Shown: in pieces, positions 53,346-64,000 of the stretch
Numbering within the stretch: position 1 is the first letter of the stretch
How the letters are laid out: each line of letters starts with the position of its first letter
DNA from: Alloascoidea africana
Taxonomy: Eukaryota > Ascomycota > Alloascoideomycetes > Alloascoideales > Alloascoideaceae
Direction of reading: 5' to 3'
DNA length: 64,000 bases
Assembly: GCA_030581615.1 (NCBI GenBank)
Contig: JAKTTT010000016.1
Location: 248,001-312,000 of the forward strand
The notes under the pieces: generated by a model
Seen by the model: the letters and a program-made list of their open reading frames with translations, nothing else
Databases searched by the model: none
Told to the model about the DNA's origin: nothing
Program-made: the position numbers and the translations under genes

Positions 53346-54950
53346 CTATGAATTCACCCTAATGGTGTAGTCATCGCCAGATTGAGTAATATAACGAACC
53401 CAAGGATATGAAGGATATTGAAGTTTTGGCTCATTAATTCTCAAGTAACGAACTTGAATACCGGAAGTTGTAAAGTAAGGAATCTCAAATTTTACACTTA
53501 TAGGCCTCTTTGCACGAGCTCCTCCAATTCCGGTGCCATTATCATCACTTGCCTTCACACTGGGTAGGCCCAGTTCAGCTGACATTGAAAATTCTCTACC
53601 CCCACCAAACTGTTTGATCTTCCATATGATTGCGGATTTTTCTGGGACCCATTTGCAATGGCCACTTGTTGTTTTAAACCGCGGCGAATCAGCATCATCC
53701 GGAATTGGAATCGAAATTTCAACATTGTTTGCCGTTGATTTCCGCTTAATCTGAGCTCGAGCTTTTGCATGTATTTCAATTCGAGAGTTTGAGAAAACAG
53801 AAATCCTACAATCGACCCATATCAAGGGCTTTATGGGCGTGTTTAACCGATAGCTCATTAGTTCAAATTCTCCATCTGGTGGTATAAATGTTATTATTCG
53901 CTCATTTTCAAACTTTGAAAGACGAACACATTGGTGAAATTTGACATCTTCCATCTCAATACTTTTACCCCTTGAATGGGACCCCCCTGATGATCCATTA
54001 GATCCACGGTTTCCTACATCAAACATGCCTTTGTCGTTTAACCCAAGTCGAAGATCTGGCATTCCTGAAAGATGGGACTTGATTTTAATTTTCCCAATGA
54101 TTTCGCTACGAAGAACTTGGCCTTGAGCATTCATAAGCATGTTAACAGACTCAACAACATCCAGAAAAGCTTCATTCTTTTTGTAACTGATCCCTTCAGA
54201 ACGCCAAGAGACAGCATTAGTAACAGCAACTGGTGGTCGTTTCTGTATTTCCAGTGCATGACTTTCTTGTGTGATGTATCTTTACAAATAAAATCCGTTT
54301 AGTACTTGCTTAATTAACATTCTTCCGAAGCCAATACTTACTCCTTTAATATCTTTGTATCTGTGGTTTGAGGATATCCAAAATCCATCATTTCGTCAAG
54401 AAGCTCATATATTATGACAAAGTTATCTCGAATAGATTCCTCTTCCAATTCTTTAAAGTATTGAGTAAGTACCTGCCGTGGTTTTGTTAGTTTGACATAA
54501 AGCTTGATTTCTCTCGCAGACTACCTACCTCAACAATTCGGTGTAGGAATAACATGATTTCTGCCGCATTATCATTTCCTTTAGTTAAGGCCAGCAAATA
54601 AAGATTACTGTGACTGATGTAAAGGTACTGTAACCGAGGGTGTTAGTTATCAATGTGGAAATGTAGCCCATTCACTACAAACCAAACCAGTTGCAACTCC
54701 TTGACATGGTTGACAAGTCACTATCACCCAGAATAAACAAGATCTGTCATTCTTACGCCAATGACCAAAGTATAAAACATACATTGACACCATCCTTGGA
54801 AAAGCAAGGAGGAACAGCAGAGCTCTCCTCTTCAGCCTCCAGAAGCAGCATTGGGAACTTTTCAACTGCACTCATGGGAATGTCGCCGCGATAATTGCGG
54901 GACAGTAAAGGCTTCCCTTTAAGATCTAGGAAAAACACAGCGGATGCCAT
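53346..54950 (-). CDS. APM1: AP-1 clathrin adaptor medium (mu) subunit
   Basis: Four exons, 54783-54950, 54529-54627, 54342-54472 and 53346-54279, give 443 aa. The N-terminal longin-like domain is near-identical to the family: 'MASAVFFLDLKGKPLLSRNY', 'LYLLALTKGN', 'YFKELEEESIRDNFVIIYE' and 'LLDEMMDFGYPQTT'. The mu homology domain starts near 'GISYKKNEAFLDVVESVN' and ends 'YPSYPWVRYITQSGDDYTIR', which is specific to AP-1 mu. It recognises YxxPhi sorting signals at the TGN/endosome. A Gly/Ser-rich insertion ('GNRGSNGSSGGSHSRG') lies in the mu domain. Introns have GTATGT, GTAGGT and GTAAGT donors. The CACGTG site and promoter are shared with VPS60. Confidence 0.96.
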
Positions 54951-55764
54951 CTGTAAGACCGGTGGCAAGTAGCTTCGAGGAGTTGGGCTTTGGTTTCAAC
55001 AGATATTCACGGCTACCTAAGGAAATCTGAGGTTGAACAACACAACCAAAGCGGTCACGTGTACATAGTGATATCACAATTCGCCAGCACAGCATTCAAA
55101 TCTTTGCAAAGCGGGCATTGAACCTGGAATGGCCGGGAGCAGAGATTAAATCTAGAAATAGGGATGGAACCATCTCTATATAGGCAATTGACCACACTAT
55201 ATTACATGGCAACTAATAAACTATGGCAAAGACTATGGCAAAGACTATATGTTATGTTGCATCTTGACGTGAAGCTGGAAAGGCAATATATGTGAAGGTG
55301 GAGACACCATTAGCACTGAAGCTCTCAATGATGTACTATGATACACATGTTTCGTCTTGCAATCATGTCCCAAAAGTCCATACAGAACCCAGGGTAGATA
55401 ACCATTTGACCACCTTAGTATTACAACTCAAGACGAATTCATATACCAAAGGGTATGTGAGCAGTTGGTAGCTCCTTCAAACAGAATCTATATGTTGCTT
55501 TTGCTTTTCTTGAAGTAATGTATATCGTATGAGCATAAAGAACATTTGTATTAAACTACTACAATCGCGAAATAGACATGGATGGATAAGGAGACGCGGA
55601 AGAGAAATTTGGCAAGAATGGACTCCAAAAAATAACCCTTACCACGTTCTGACAGTTACTCTCAGTTTGAGGTATACGCCTGCTGGATCTTTCCCCGTAT
55701 TTATCACCACTACCATAATAGATCCATCTACGATCACATCGGACCTGCTATTTACATTATCACC
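54951..55764. promoter_or_regulatory. Divergent promoter region of APM1 and VPS60
   Basis: 814 bp between the two starts, with no gene. A CACGTG palindrome (Cbf1/bHLH type) sits at 55056-55061, 106 bp upstream of the APM1 ATG. A duplicated GCAAAGACTATG word lies near 55223-55247. Confidence 0.45.
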
Positions 55765-56484
55765 ATGAACAGGCTTTTCGGATCTAAATCATCTGCGCCA
55801 AAGCCTACTCTTGCAGATGCAACTTCGAATGTAAGCAGACAAAGTACACTATGCAGTCTGCCTAAGCTGGATCATCGCCTAACACATAACTTGTAGATTG
55901 ACACCCGAATTGCCTCCCTTGATGTCAAGTTAACAAAGTTAAATGCAGAATTATCTACCTATCAACAGAAAATGAGCAGGATGCGAGATGGTCCTGGCAA
56001 AAATGCACTTAAGCAAAAAGCACTAAAGCTTTTGAAGCAGCGAAAGATGATTGAATCGCAAAAGGATAGTCTTGAGTCTCAATCTTGGAATATGTCCCAA
56101 GCACAAATGACAACAGAAAACCTGAAAAACACAATGCTGACTATTGATGCAATGAAAACAGCCAACAAACAGCTGAAGAAGCAGTACGGAAAAATCGATA
56201 TCGACAAGATTGAGAGCTTACAAGATGAAATGGCAGATCTACTAGACATGAGCGAAGAGATTCAAGATACGATGAGTCGAAGCTACGCTGTTCCCGATGA
56301 TATTTCTGAATCCGAACTGGATGCAGAATTGGAAGCGCTTGGAGAAGAGATGGAATATGAGGCTGCACAACAATCGACAGAGAGTGGCATACCTAGCTAT
56401 CTACAAGACGATGTACCACAGTTTATCGATGAGCCAGTTGAACCAGCCAAAAAGGAAGATAACAAAGAGATTGCTGCTTCATGA
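55765..56484 (+). CDS. VPS60: ESCRT-III related protein Vps60/CHMP5
   Basis: Two exons, 55765-55830 and 55897-56484, give 217 aa. The intron has donor GTAAGC, a CTAAC branch and acceptor TTGTAG. The protein starts 'MNRLFGSKSSAPKPTLADAT' and continues 'IDTRIASLDVKLTKLNAELS', 'RMRDGPGKNALKQKALKLLKQRKM', 'TTENLKNTMLTIDAMKTANK' and 'IDKIESLQDEMADLLDMSEEI'. These are family hallmarks of the Snf7-type protein Vps60/Mos10/CHMP5. The C-terminus is acidic. It acts with Vta1-Vps4 at the endosome in multivesicular body sorting. Only 35 bp separate its stop from the convergent COQ3 stop, so their 3' UTRs probably overlap. Confidence 0.96.
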
Positions 56485-56519
56485 TTTTTCTTATTAGCAC
56501 TTGCGTTTTTGAGTTCTAT

Positions 56520-57518
56520 TTACTGAGATGATCTCCTAATTGCCATGAAGTAATTCCCAACACTGCTATCATCCGTCAGCTTCCATCCATAGGCTGGGAT
56601 AAACAATGCCCCTTTGCTTTTAGCAACCTCAAACTCCGGTTTGTCTTTGAACCAATCTCTCAACTCCGATTCATTGATGTATTTGGAATAGGTATGGGTA
56701 CCAACAGGGACGATATTTAATAAATGTTCCGCGGTAAAGATAGTAGTAAACCATGATATAGGCGTCCTATTGATAGTGGATAGAAAGAACCACCCGCCAG
56801 GCTTCACTTTATCCAAAGCGATAGACAGAAACTCCGAAGGCAGAGGCACATGCTCCAACACCTCAAACATTGTAACAATATCGTACTTTTCGTCTTTTGC
56901 AAGGTTTTCCAGTTCTATTAGTCGATAATCGAGCTTGTCTACCAGCAAAGGGTCTTCATTCTTATGCAGCTCAGCTGCTTCCAATACTTCTTTTGACAGA
57001 TCGATTCCACGAACTTTCTTTGTTATATCCAGTCGTGCCATACATTCAGCAAGGATTCCTCCGCCGCAACCTATGTCCAGGGCCTCAAGTTTGCCCTTCA
57101 TCTGTCCCCAGAGCTCATCTCGTGCGCCATTTTGCTCTTTTTCAATCTGGTGAGCTACTGGTTGAGGTAATAAATCAAGAGAATATCCCGGGACAAAGAC
57201 TCCGTCATCTTCGCCAGTTTCGGTAAGATTACCCCCAGAAATTTTTAAATTTTCACGCATTGTATTCAATATAAAGTCCATCCGTAAAAGATTGAATTTG
57301 TGAAGAATTCTTTGAGGACCTCTGACATCCCACCAAGAATCTGCTAAGATTTTGAAATGTTCTAGTTCATCCTGGGAGGCTGCGGTTTTGCCTGGGCCAG
57401 ATCCCGTAGAACTTTCACTGGACACATTAGATACCTTACTGAAACAACGAATTGAGCTTTTTTGAAATGATGCTACTCGAGGCAGAAATGATAAGGAGCG
57501 GGATCTGAGTTTGATCAT
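56520..57518 (-). CDS. COQ3: Ubiquinone biosynthesis O-methyltransferase Coq3
   Basis: 332 aa, single exon, ATG at 57518. A basic, Ser-rich N-terminus (MIKLRSRSLSFLPRVASFQK) fits a mitochondrial targeting sequence. The conserved 'HFKILADSWWDVRGPQRILHKFN' block follows, then SAM-binding motif I 'LDIGCGGGILAE' at about 147-158 and 'IVTMFEVLEHVPLP'. 'STINRTPISWF' completes the UbiG/Coq3 pattern. It carries out the O-methylation steps of coenzyme Q synthesis in the matrix. An insertion with acidic residues lies around 92-108. Divergent from SWC2/VPS72 with only 123 bp between ATGs. Confidence 0.96.
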   Translation of the reverse strand: MIKLRSRSLSFLPRVASFQKSSIRCFSKVSNVSSESSTGSGPGKTAASQDELEHFKILADSWWDVRGPQRILHKFNLLRMDFILNTMRENLKISGGNLTETGEDDGVFVPGYSLDLLPQPVAHQIEKEQNGARDELWGQMKGKLEALDIGCGGGILAECMARLDITKKVRGIDLSKEVLEAAELHKNEDPLLVDKLDYRLIELENLAKDEKYDIVTMFEVLEHVPLPSEFLSIALDKVKPGGWFFLSTINRTPISWFTTIFTAEHLLNIVPVGTHTYSKYINESELRDWFKDKPEFEVAKSKGALFIPAYGWKLTDDSSVGNYFMAIRRSSQ

Positions 57519-57641
57519 GGTGTTAGTACTCTACAATCTTTCAGAACTTGTCTCATTGGATCTTGATGCTGGGTGAATGGATGTCGCACCATCTCTTAAA
57601 GCTAAACGCTTACACTCACGCTATCAACATTATAACAAACC
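57519..57641. promoter_or_regulatory. Compact divergent promoter COQ3 / SWC2
   Basis: Only 123 bp lies between the two ATGs, so both genes must share a core promoter region. No single strong site is visible. Confidence 0.5.
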
Positions 57642-60260
57642 ATGGCACGTTCACCATCGTGGATTCAGCCTGAGGAAAGTATAATCGCCACAAGATCGCG
57701 TAGAAAGAATGCGGGAAATAGGCTGAAAAAACTATTGGCCCAAGAGGAGCCGTTAGAGGATGAAGAAAACATATTCATGGAAGTGGAAGGGGACGAAGAG
57801 TTTGACTTGGAAGCTGAACAAAAACGAGAACAAAAAAGAAAGGAACGAAGACTGAAGGCAAAACTACGAAAGGAGAAGGCCAGATCAAGGTCTAAATCAC
57901 ATGCAGCGGCAGCTGAAGAATCTGAACCCACAGTTAAAGATGAAAAGGAACCAAGGAAAACAGAAGAGGAGTCTGATGCCTCAGATTCAGATGGCATGGT
58001 TGAATCTGATGGCAATGCCGATATAAACATTGATGACGACGATGTTTTCAGTGATTCAGATGATTCTTCAGATGATGGGAAATCTGACGAAGAGGCAGGT
58101 GAACGGCAACTACAGAAAGAGTTGGCTGAGAAAAAAAAACGGAAACAACGAACAATGTTCCAAATACCAAAGGTTAAGAAACCAATTCAACTCAATGCCA
58201 AAGAAGGCTTAGAAGGGAGAATTTCAACTAAACGAGTGAAAAGAGTTCCGACTTCTGCCCAATTGTTGGATTCAACAAGACGCTCATCTACAAGAGCAGC
58301 TGCTGTACAAAACAAAATTGAACTAATTAACAAATTGAAAGAATCTGAAAAGCGCAGGGTATGAACCTTTTGATTATTTCTTTCAGCCTTGGTGTTTTAA
58401 TTGCTAACTTATCTACTTTTTCAGGCCAAATTTCAACCTGCTCCAAAAGTCAAAGTACGTAAAATGACCCAAGAGGAACGGTTAAAAGAGGCAGAGATAA
58501 CAGAAAAGAAAAATGTTCTTTCACTTAATCGATTTAAAGAGCAGGAACTAGTGAAGAAACAAAAGCAAAGGGCAGCTATGCTAGCAAAGAGACCACACTT
58601 GACCAGCATAGTGCGATTTGTCAGTTCATCTCGCATGATCGGTCCGTTGAAACCTTCAATGCAGAGAAAGCTGATCGAAGAAATTCGAAACGGTGATAAA
58701 AATGAATCACCTCTAGAAAAAAAGAGTGTGGAACCGAAGAAAGATAGTGAAAGTGCAAACGAAACGAAAAAACCAGAACTTGAAGAGTCGGAGAAAGAGA
58801 ACAAATCTTCCGCAGCCCAAGATGACAAAAAGGCTGATGGCGAAACCCCTTTACCAAAGGAAACGAAAGCTTGCGAGGATATCAAAGACCCAGAACCTGA
58901 AAAGACATCGGGTCATTCTTCCCCTAAGTCAAACACAAAAGAAAAGGAAACAGAATCTACACAAGTTTCAGTTTCTGAAGTTTTAATAAATGATAAGAAA
59001 GATATGGAACAACATGATGAAGCTAATACGAACGCGAAAAGTGGAAATGATAACAAGGAAATAGCCCAAAGTGAAAAAACGCCCGACAGAGATCAAGATA
59101 AATCTGTGAATGATCCTATGGATATCGATGAAGATGAAACCACCAACCCTTTAGAAAACGTGAAAGAATCTGATAATGAGGGGAAGGAACCAAATGAAAA
59201 TAGACAAGAGATTAAACGAGAGGACTCGATGGAGATTGTATTGGTTCCCGTGAATACACCCAAGCCAGTACTGTTCGAAAATAAAGCTGAGGACTCGACA
59301 GTTGTGGCAAAAGAGGATACAATAAATAAAACAGAAAATGAAAAAACTGTTGATAGCGATGCCGCCGTGGAGGATGCAAAGGAGCCTGAATCCAATAGCG
59401 AGATTCCCCATAATCCTTCAAAGCCAAGTCCCGTATCCGTAGCTACGGGCCCTAATGAACCTGAGAGGGGAAAGACAGAGGAAAAAGAGGAAAAGAAAAG
59501 TTATTTGGAGAATGAAGAGAAAGATGAAGAGCCAGGTACTTCCCCTGGAGCTTTGAAGAATATAGAGCTTCCAGATAAGATTAAAATGGAAGGTGCCGAG
59601 ACAGTCAAAGAGATAAAAGAAAATTCGGAGCAAAAGGATAGCGGAAATACCGAAACTCCTGTCAAGATAGATGACGCCAATGGAGAACGCTCTGAATCAA
59701 AGAACACAGAGAGGGCCAATGACGATAGGAACAACACAGAAGACTCATCTATAATAACAGTTAATGCAAGCAAGACTCCCACTCCAGATGAAGACGTTAT
59801 AGTTGAAGGTCCTTATAATAAGGTTGGCTTCTCTACCATAAAACTGGTCGACTTTCCAGACTCTGTCGTACTTTCGAGGCTTAAAGTAAAGGAGATTTTA
59901 TTTGGCAAACAAGCCACAATTATTCCCAAATATCCAACAAAGCATTCTAACCCAATTACTTTTACCTCTTCAAGTGGAAGCAGAGCGCCTATAAACACAG
60001 GATCCTCGGCATCAGCAACTTCATCCACCAAACGATCTTGCCTAATTACTGGTAAGCCTGCTCAGTACTTTGATCCCAAAACGAACATTCCCTACAGTAG
60101 CATCGACGCATATAAAGTTATCAAGAAAATCAGCCACGGAGCAGTCTCATGGTGTGGAGATCTTGAGACAAATAGTAGTGTTATAGGAGGTGGTGCTTAT
60201 TTGGGCTGGAGGGTTGGGCGGAAACACGCCAAAGGCGTCCCCGAAGGATTTGACGGATAA
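57642..60260 (+). CDS. VPS72: SWR1 complex subunit Swc2/Vps72 (YL1 family)
   Basis: Two exons, 57642-58358 and 58425-60260, give 850 aa, similar in size to yeast Swc2. The intron has donor GTATGA, branch CTAAC and acceptor TTTTCAG; splicing joins 'SEKRR' to 'AKFQPAPKVKVRKMTQEERL'. The YL1 N-terminal domain begins 'TRSRRKNAGNRLKKLLAQEE', with alternating acidic and basic blocks that bind H2A.Z-H2B. The middle is a very long Glu/Lys/Ser/Asn-rich disordered stretch (about 330-730). The C-terminal YL1_C domain is intact: 'CLITGKPAQYFDPKTNIPYS' then 'AYKVI'. It deposits H2A.Z in chromatin in the nucleus. Confidence 0.95.
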
Positions 60261-60778
60261 ACCTGAAAAAAAGCAGCCAGCATTGTTTTGCTTTCCCCGA
60301 ACTTCTTACAGTGTAGCTAGGTTTTGGACTTAATTCAAGTCATCAACGAGATCTAGAGTATGAATAGAAAATAATGATTGAAAAGAGCGCCCTAATTATA
60401 CACGTACCTCTAAGAAGGCAAGAGCAGGAAAAAAATAAGACAAGACCTAAAAAACAACGAGTGTCTAACCCCACAATATTACTATACTAGTCCAAACATA
60501 TACCTCAACAGTGGTGGAATCAAAAAGAAAAAAGGAGAAAACAAAGAGATTGAACGATCAAAGTGAATTACAAGAACAAGAACAGCATAATCGCTGTGCA
60601 TAAAGAGCAAGCGCAGAGAGTGCTTAAGCGAGAAAGATGACTCTGAAAATCCACTCAGAATCAACAAAAATTCAAAAGAATGTATATACAAACATATTAA
60701 CCAACAAAATTTGAAAGAAAAAGTGATTAAACTGAACTCACTTTCCATTTGTTAACTGGAGTACTCATACAGAAAAGA
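60261..60778. terminator. Convergent 3' region of VPS72 and the three-exon gene
   Basis: 518 bp, AT-rich and A-rich, with no gene seen. Presumed 3' UTRs and polyadenylation sites of both convergent genes. Confidence 0.5.
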
Positions 60779-61998
60779 TCAGTTCTTCCAGTTGTGTTTT
60801 GCAAGATCAGAGGTGGACACAATCCTTCTCAAAGTCCGACTGGATTGCGGTGACTGGCTGATGCGATCTCTGGTAGCAATCCCAACTATTGAAGCCAGGG
60901 CTATGGCATTCTCCAAGTCTTTTGAATCATCTATTATCAAAATCAAATACATGTTAGGAAATACTGGTTTTCACATTCTAAGAAGAACTGAACTTACCTG
61001 TGATGTCCAGTTCTGCCAAAGTTTGCAGAGTGTTATCAGGACTCGAACAGCTGAGACATCCTATGCTTACTGTTGTACCGCAGATTGCTATTCCATATAA
61101 TGTCTTATTGTCATTAAACGAGGATTCGTTTGCCTCTTCCCGGAGTTGAAACTCCAGCCTTTCCTTGCATTTAGATATTTTTTGTGGGAACAACTGGTTT
61201 GAGAGAGTTGATTGGATATACAAATATTCTTTGACATCGATATCTGGATATAATGTTAGAGTTGTTCCTGCTGCTTATAAAAAAAAGGGTCCTTCAATAA
61301 TGCATACCAGCTCCATAAACGGTCGCTGTCATCCATTTAGCAAAAGACTCGATAGAGCTCTTGATGATCCAAGCTGCTGATGTGGCTGCGTTAAAGCGAA
61401 AGTGCTGATGGTCTCGGCGAACTTTGGGCCCTAATGAAAGCAGTTGCCGGAATGGTCTCACTCCGGTTAATATTATCGATTTTTTACCAAGGTCTTCAGG
61501 GATAATCATTGTTTCTTTATTAACGGAACTGTGCTCTTGCATAAAACTAGATTCTGCTGAAGGTACTAAAAGATTATTACTGTTATGGCCTGCAAACAGG
61601 TGCTCTGGCAGGTCTGGAAATTCATCTTTCCAACATCGCGGAAAACAGATTGCAGAGCCTCTATTTTCGAGCATGTATGACAACTGGCACATCTTGGCAG
61701 TCATGTCATCAGCAAACGATTCTGAATAATCATGAGCAACAGTATCAACCTCGCTAAGTTCTCCAAGATCAAGCAGTGAAGCAGAAGGATTTGGGATGGG
61801 CAAAGACGAGCCATACGGTGACGAGGAAGCGATTTCAGGCAAGGGAAGTGACAATACTGTGTCCCATTTTCCCGGGCTGGCTTGGAGAAATTCTGTTGGA
61901 CTTGTGCTCATTATAGATGTGTCTTGGGTAGAAGATTTTTGGATCCTGTTGCTGTCTATTGGAACGATATTTGTTGAAATAGTTTTGTCAGAAATCAT
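60779..61998 (-). CDS. Unrecognised three-exon protein
   Basis: Exons 61308-61998, 60998-61243 and 60779-60930 join in frame to 362 aa. Donors are GTATGC and GTAAGT, acceptors ATCCAG and AATAG. The open frame extends upstream of 61998 without another ATG; a second ATG at 61911 (MSTSPTEF) is possible. The N-terminal third is Ser/Thr/Pro-rich and probably disordered. The middle has 'CFPRCWKDEFPDLPEHLF', and 'ILTGVRPFRQLLSLGPK' leads into a segment rich in small and hydrophobic residues ('FNAATSAAWIIKSSIESFAKWM'). The third exon has 'DLENAIALASIVGIATRDRIS'. No signal peptide or clear membrane segment. I do not recognise the family. Splice coherence over two introns supports a real gene. Confidence 0.7.
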
Positions 61999-62483
61999 TG
62001 GGGTATTAGTTGGTTTTATGTCAAGAGGGAAAAAATTATTCAGATAACAAGTTTGGCGGTTTACGTGCAAAGGAGCGGATAGTTTTACAGAAGAAAAGAA
62101 AGAAAGAAAAAAGATTTACAACTTTTATAGATTTCCGATAGAAATTAGGGAATATGATCATGAGGTTTTTATTAATTCTATTGGAGCACATGGGAGATAT
62201 ATGAAAGCCGTGACCATGAAAGAGTGCAAAAGTAAACATTCTACAAGAATGTTGGTAGAAGGACAAAAGGTAGTCATGGAGACGGGCTATTATTCTGACT
62301 AAGAACGACCGTAAGCGCATTGTCTTCTCTTTTCATCAAACAACAACAAATACCCTCTTCATCCTTCAATACGGGATCTCTCCAGTGCATCACCCCCAGG
62401 CCTCGCACATCAAGCGAAAAGTGCTACAGAAGCAAACGTCTATTCATACGGCTGGATTCTAGTCCACAGATACACTCTCATAT
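61999..62483. promoter_or_regulatory. Divergent promoter of the three-exon gene and MVP1
   Basis: 485 bp with no other gene. The first part continues the minus open frame without ATG. A GAAA-rich stretch lies at about 62092-62115. No distinct factor site was identified. Confidence 0.4.
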
Positions 62484-64000
62484 ATGAATGGAACTGGTGC
62501 TAGCCTTTTTGGCACTGAGGAGGCAGACCCCTGGTCTCTACCGGCTCCAAAGACATGGCATAAGGAAGACATTTCCACACTGATACATCCGTCCGATGCC
62601 CCACGAAGTTACGATGCCAGCTTTGAGGCTTCTTCTCTTGCAAGCGACAAGACTACAGTGATCTCAGCTCAAGCTTTTCTTGCCAAGGCAGGCCTGGACC
62701 AAGCGACAAGAAAAGAAATCCTTGACGTGGCGATACCTGGCTGGAATAAAGACTCTACGATTGATAAGGGCACATGGTACGTTATTTCTGCCCTTACAGC
62801 CCTCTCGCAATCCGGAAGGACTGATCTAAGTCTGGATCTGATCAACAGTGTCCTCGATGGTAAGCTTCTTGTATAGACATGGTCAAAAGACACTAGTACT
62901 AATCAACTTGAAGACCTACCAGAAGTGAAATTACCACAAAGCGGACAATCATCTCTATCAGATTCGATTGCCAGCAATCCATTGACCAGCTCCAACAGTC
63001 TCAACCCGAGAACAAACCCTTCAGCCCCTACAGAGTCGCCAGCCCGTGTCAATCCTTGGGGAGACAGAGCGTTGACCACATCTATGACCACAGCGATAGG
63101 CGGTCCCGGTCCAACTGAACTACCGGGTGCAACCAACAACAATGCCATTAATCAACCTAGTGGTTCTGCATGGGACAAGGAATTGAGGGATTCCTTCAAA
63201 CCCTGTTCAAGAGACACGATCAGGGTCGAGGTAATTCCCGAAAAGGAAGGACTAATATTTCGTCACGTAAACTACATTGTTGAGAGTTTAGCTGGACCCT
63301 CAGAGTCAAGCGATTCCGCCGGACCAACCAAAGTGATAAGGCGGTACAGCGATTTTGTTTGGTAGGTTCCATTTTGCTCATTATCTTCTATCCAAACACT
63401 CACATTTTGGTATCAAGGCTTCTAGAGCAGTTATTGAAACGGTATCCATTTCGACTATTACCAGATTTGCGTATGTCTATTTCCAGGATTTCTATTCTTC
63501 ACTAATATCCATACTAACGAGCTGTGATTCATTAGCACCAAAAAAGTTTTCAGGTAAGCTTCTTTACGCCTCAACTGTGTTGTTTTATTAAATGAATGCA
63601 CCTAATTTTAACAAGTAACTGGAGAAGTGGGCGGGGGCTCAGCCGATTCCTACTTCCTGGAGACAAGACGAAGGGGTCTCACGAGGTTTATCAACCAGAT
63701 AGCGAAGCACCCTGTCTTGTCGAAGGACTCTTTATTTGCTGCATTCTTAACTGTACCAACGGAACTGGCCCGCTGGAGAAGGCAATATCCAATAGATTCA
63801 CATGAAGAATTTCACGGAAAAACGATCGAGCAGAGCTTCATTGACGAATGGGACCAGGAAGACGAAGAAAATTGGAGAAATATTTCAAAATCAGTAATTA
63901 AGGCGACAGAAATGTGGACGTGAGTTTGTCTCTATTAATGCTTCAATTAACCCCAATTAGTTCACTGACTTGTGTATGAGGTAGTCGTTTATGCCTATTA
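62484..64000 (+). CDS. MVP1: Sorting nexin Mvp1 (SNX8 type), 5' part
   Basis: Exons 62484-62859, 62914-63361, 63418-63470, 63536-63553, 63616-63919 and 63985 to the window end, all joining in frame. The disordered N-terminus contains 'ISAQAFLAKAGLDQATRKEIL'. The PX domain has 'DTIRVEVIPEKEGLIFRHVN', 'VIRRYSDFVW' followed across a splice by 'LLEQLLKRYPFRLLPDLPPKKF', and then 'YFLETRRRGLTRFINQIAKHP' and 'FLTVPTELARWRRQ'. This order is diagnostic of Mvp1/SNX8, which acts in endosome-to-Golgi retrieval and vacuolar sorting. The fourth exon is only 18 nt. The last junction (AC to TCGTTT) gives 'TRLCLL', in line with family members, but is the least certain. The BAR-like C-terminus lies beyond the right edge. 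Confidence 0.93.
63536..63553 (+). other. 18-nt microexon of MVP1
   Basis: This short exon lies between acceptor CATTAG and donor GTAAGC and encodes the core of the PX-domain motif LPPKKF (split codons at both ends). Without it the PPK motif that follows the 'YPF..LP.L' block would be missing. Confidence 0.88.

Noticed and set aside
55529-55768. 79-codon frame overlapping the VPS60 start
   Set aside because: It overlaps the conserved first exon of VPS60 in another frame and shows no family features.

Overview
This window looks like a budding-yeast-type ascomycete (most likely Saccharomycotina) nuclear chromosome. The genes are separate eukaryotic units. Several have short spliceosomal introns with GTATGT or GTAAGT donors and CTAAC-type branch sites. 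The encoded proteins are typical of yeast: a yapsin, a GAS glucanosyltransferase, a GPI adhesin, Sds23, Gid4, Sif2, Swc2 and Mvp1. CTG falls at conserved leucine positions, for example in the WD40 'RLW' motifs of the Sif2-like protein, so a CUG-Ser or CUG-Ala lineage is unlikely. Introns are more frequent than in Saccharomyces (AP-1 mu has 3, MVP1 at least 5, MEP 3). I cannot name the species.

Layout. 1-1.6 kb: 5' part of a yapsin-like protein with altered active-site motifs, running off the left edge. 1.6-10.6 kb: about 9 kb with no convincing gene. 10.6-12.4 kb: a G1 cyclin. 12.4-15.4 kb: empty. 15.4-18.6 kb: a large inverted duplication carrying two divergent members of an unrecognised, fast-evolving gene family. 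18.6-21.5 kb: empty. 21.5-29.9 kb: acetate transporter (ATO/GPR1), SDS23, a Ser/acid-rich unknown, GID4, and on the minus strand a MEP-type ammonium transporter with a 9-nt microexon. This stretch is a mosaic of GC-rich and AT-rich patches full of short tandem repeats. 32.0-38.6 kb: NAM8/NGR1-like RNA-binding protein (minus), a divergent SIF2-like WD40 protein, a fungal membrane protein and an aldo/keto reductase. 38.9-41.0 kb: GAS1-type glucanosyltransferase. 43.7-45.6 kb: a convergent pair of MARVEL-like paralogues sharing an intron position. 47.6-50.7 kb: a 1019-aa repeat-rich GPI adhesin-like protein. 53.3-64 kb: a compact housekeeping block of APM1, VPS60, COQ3, SWC2/VPS72, an unknown three-exon gene and the first part of MVP1.

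How the genes relate. There are no operons, and neighbouring genes are mostly unrelated. Loose themes are nutrient response (ATO, GID4, MEP, SDS23), the cell surface (yapsin, GAS1, adhesin, MARVEL pair) and endosomal or vesicle traffic (APM1, VPS60, MVP1). I saw no transposon, virus-like element, rRNA, convincing tRNA or CRISPR array. The most novel-looking item is the inverted gene pair at 15.4-18.6 kb. Next come the MEP microexon, the yapsin lacking the active-site glycines, and the aromatic/Cys tandem repeat of the adhesin.
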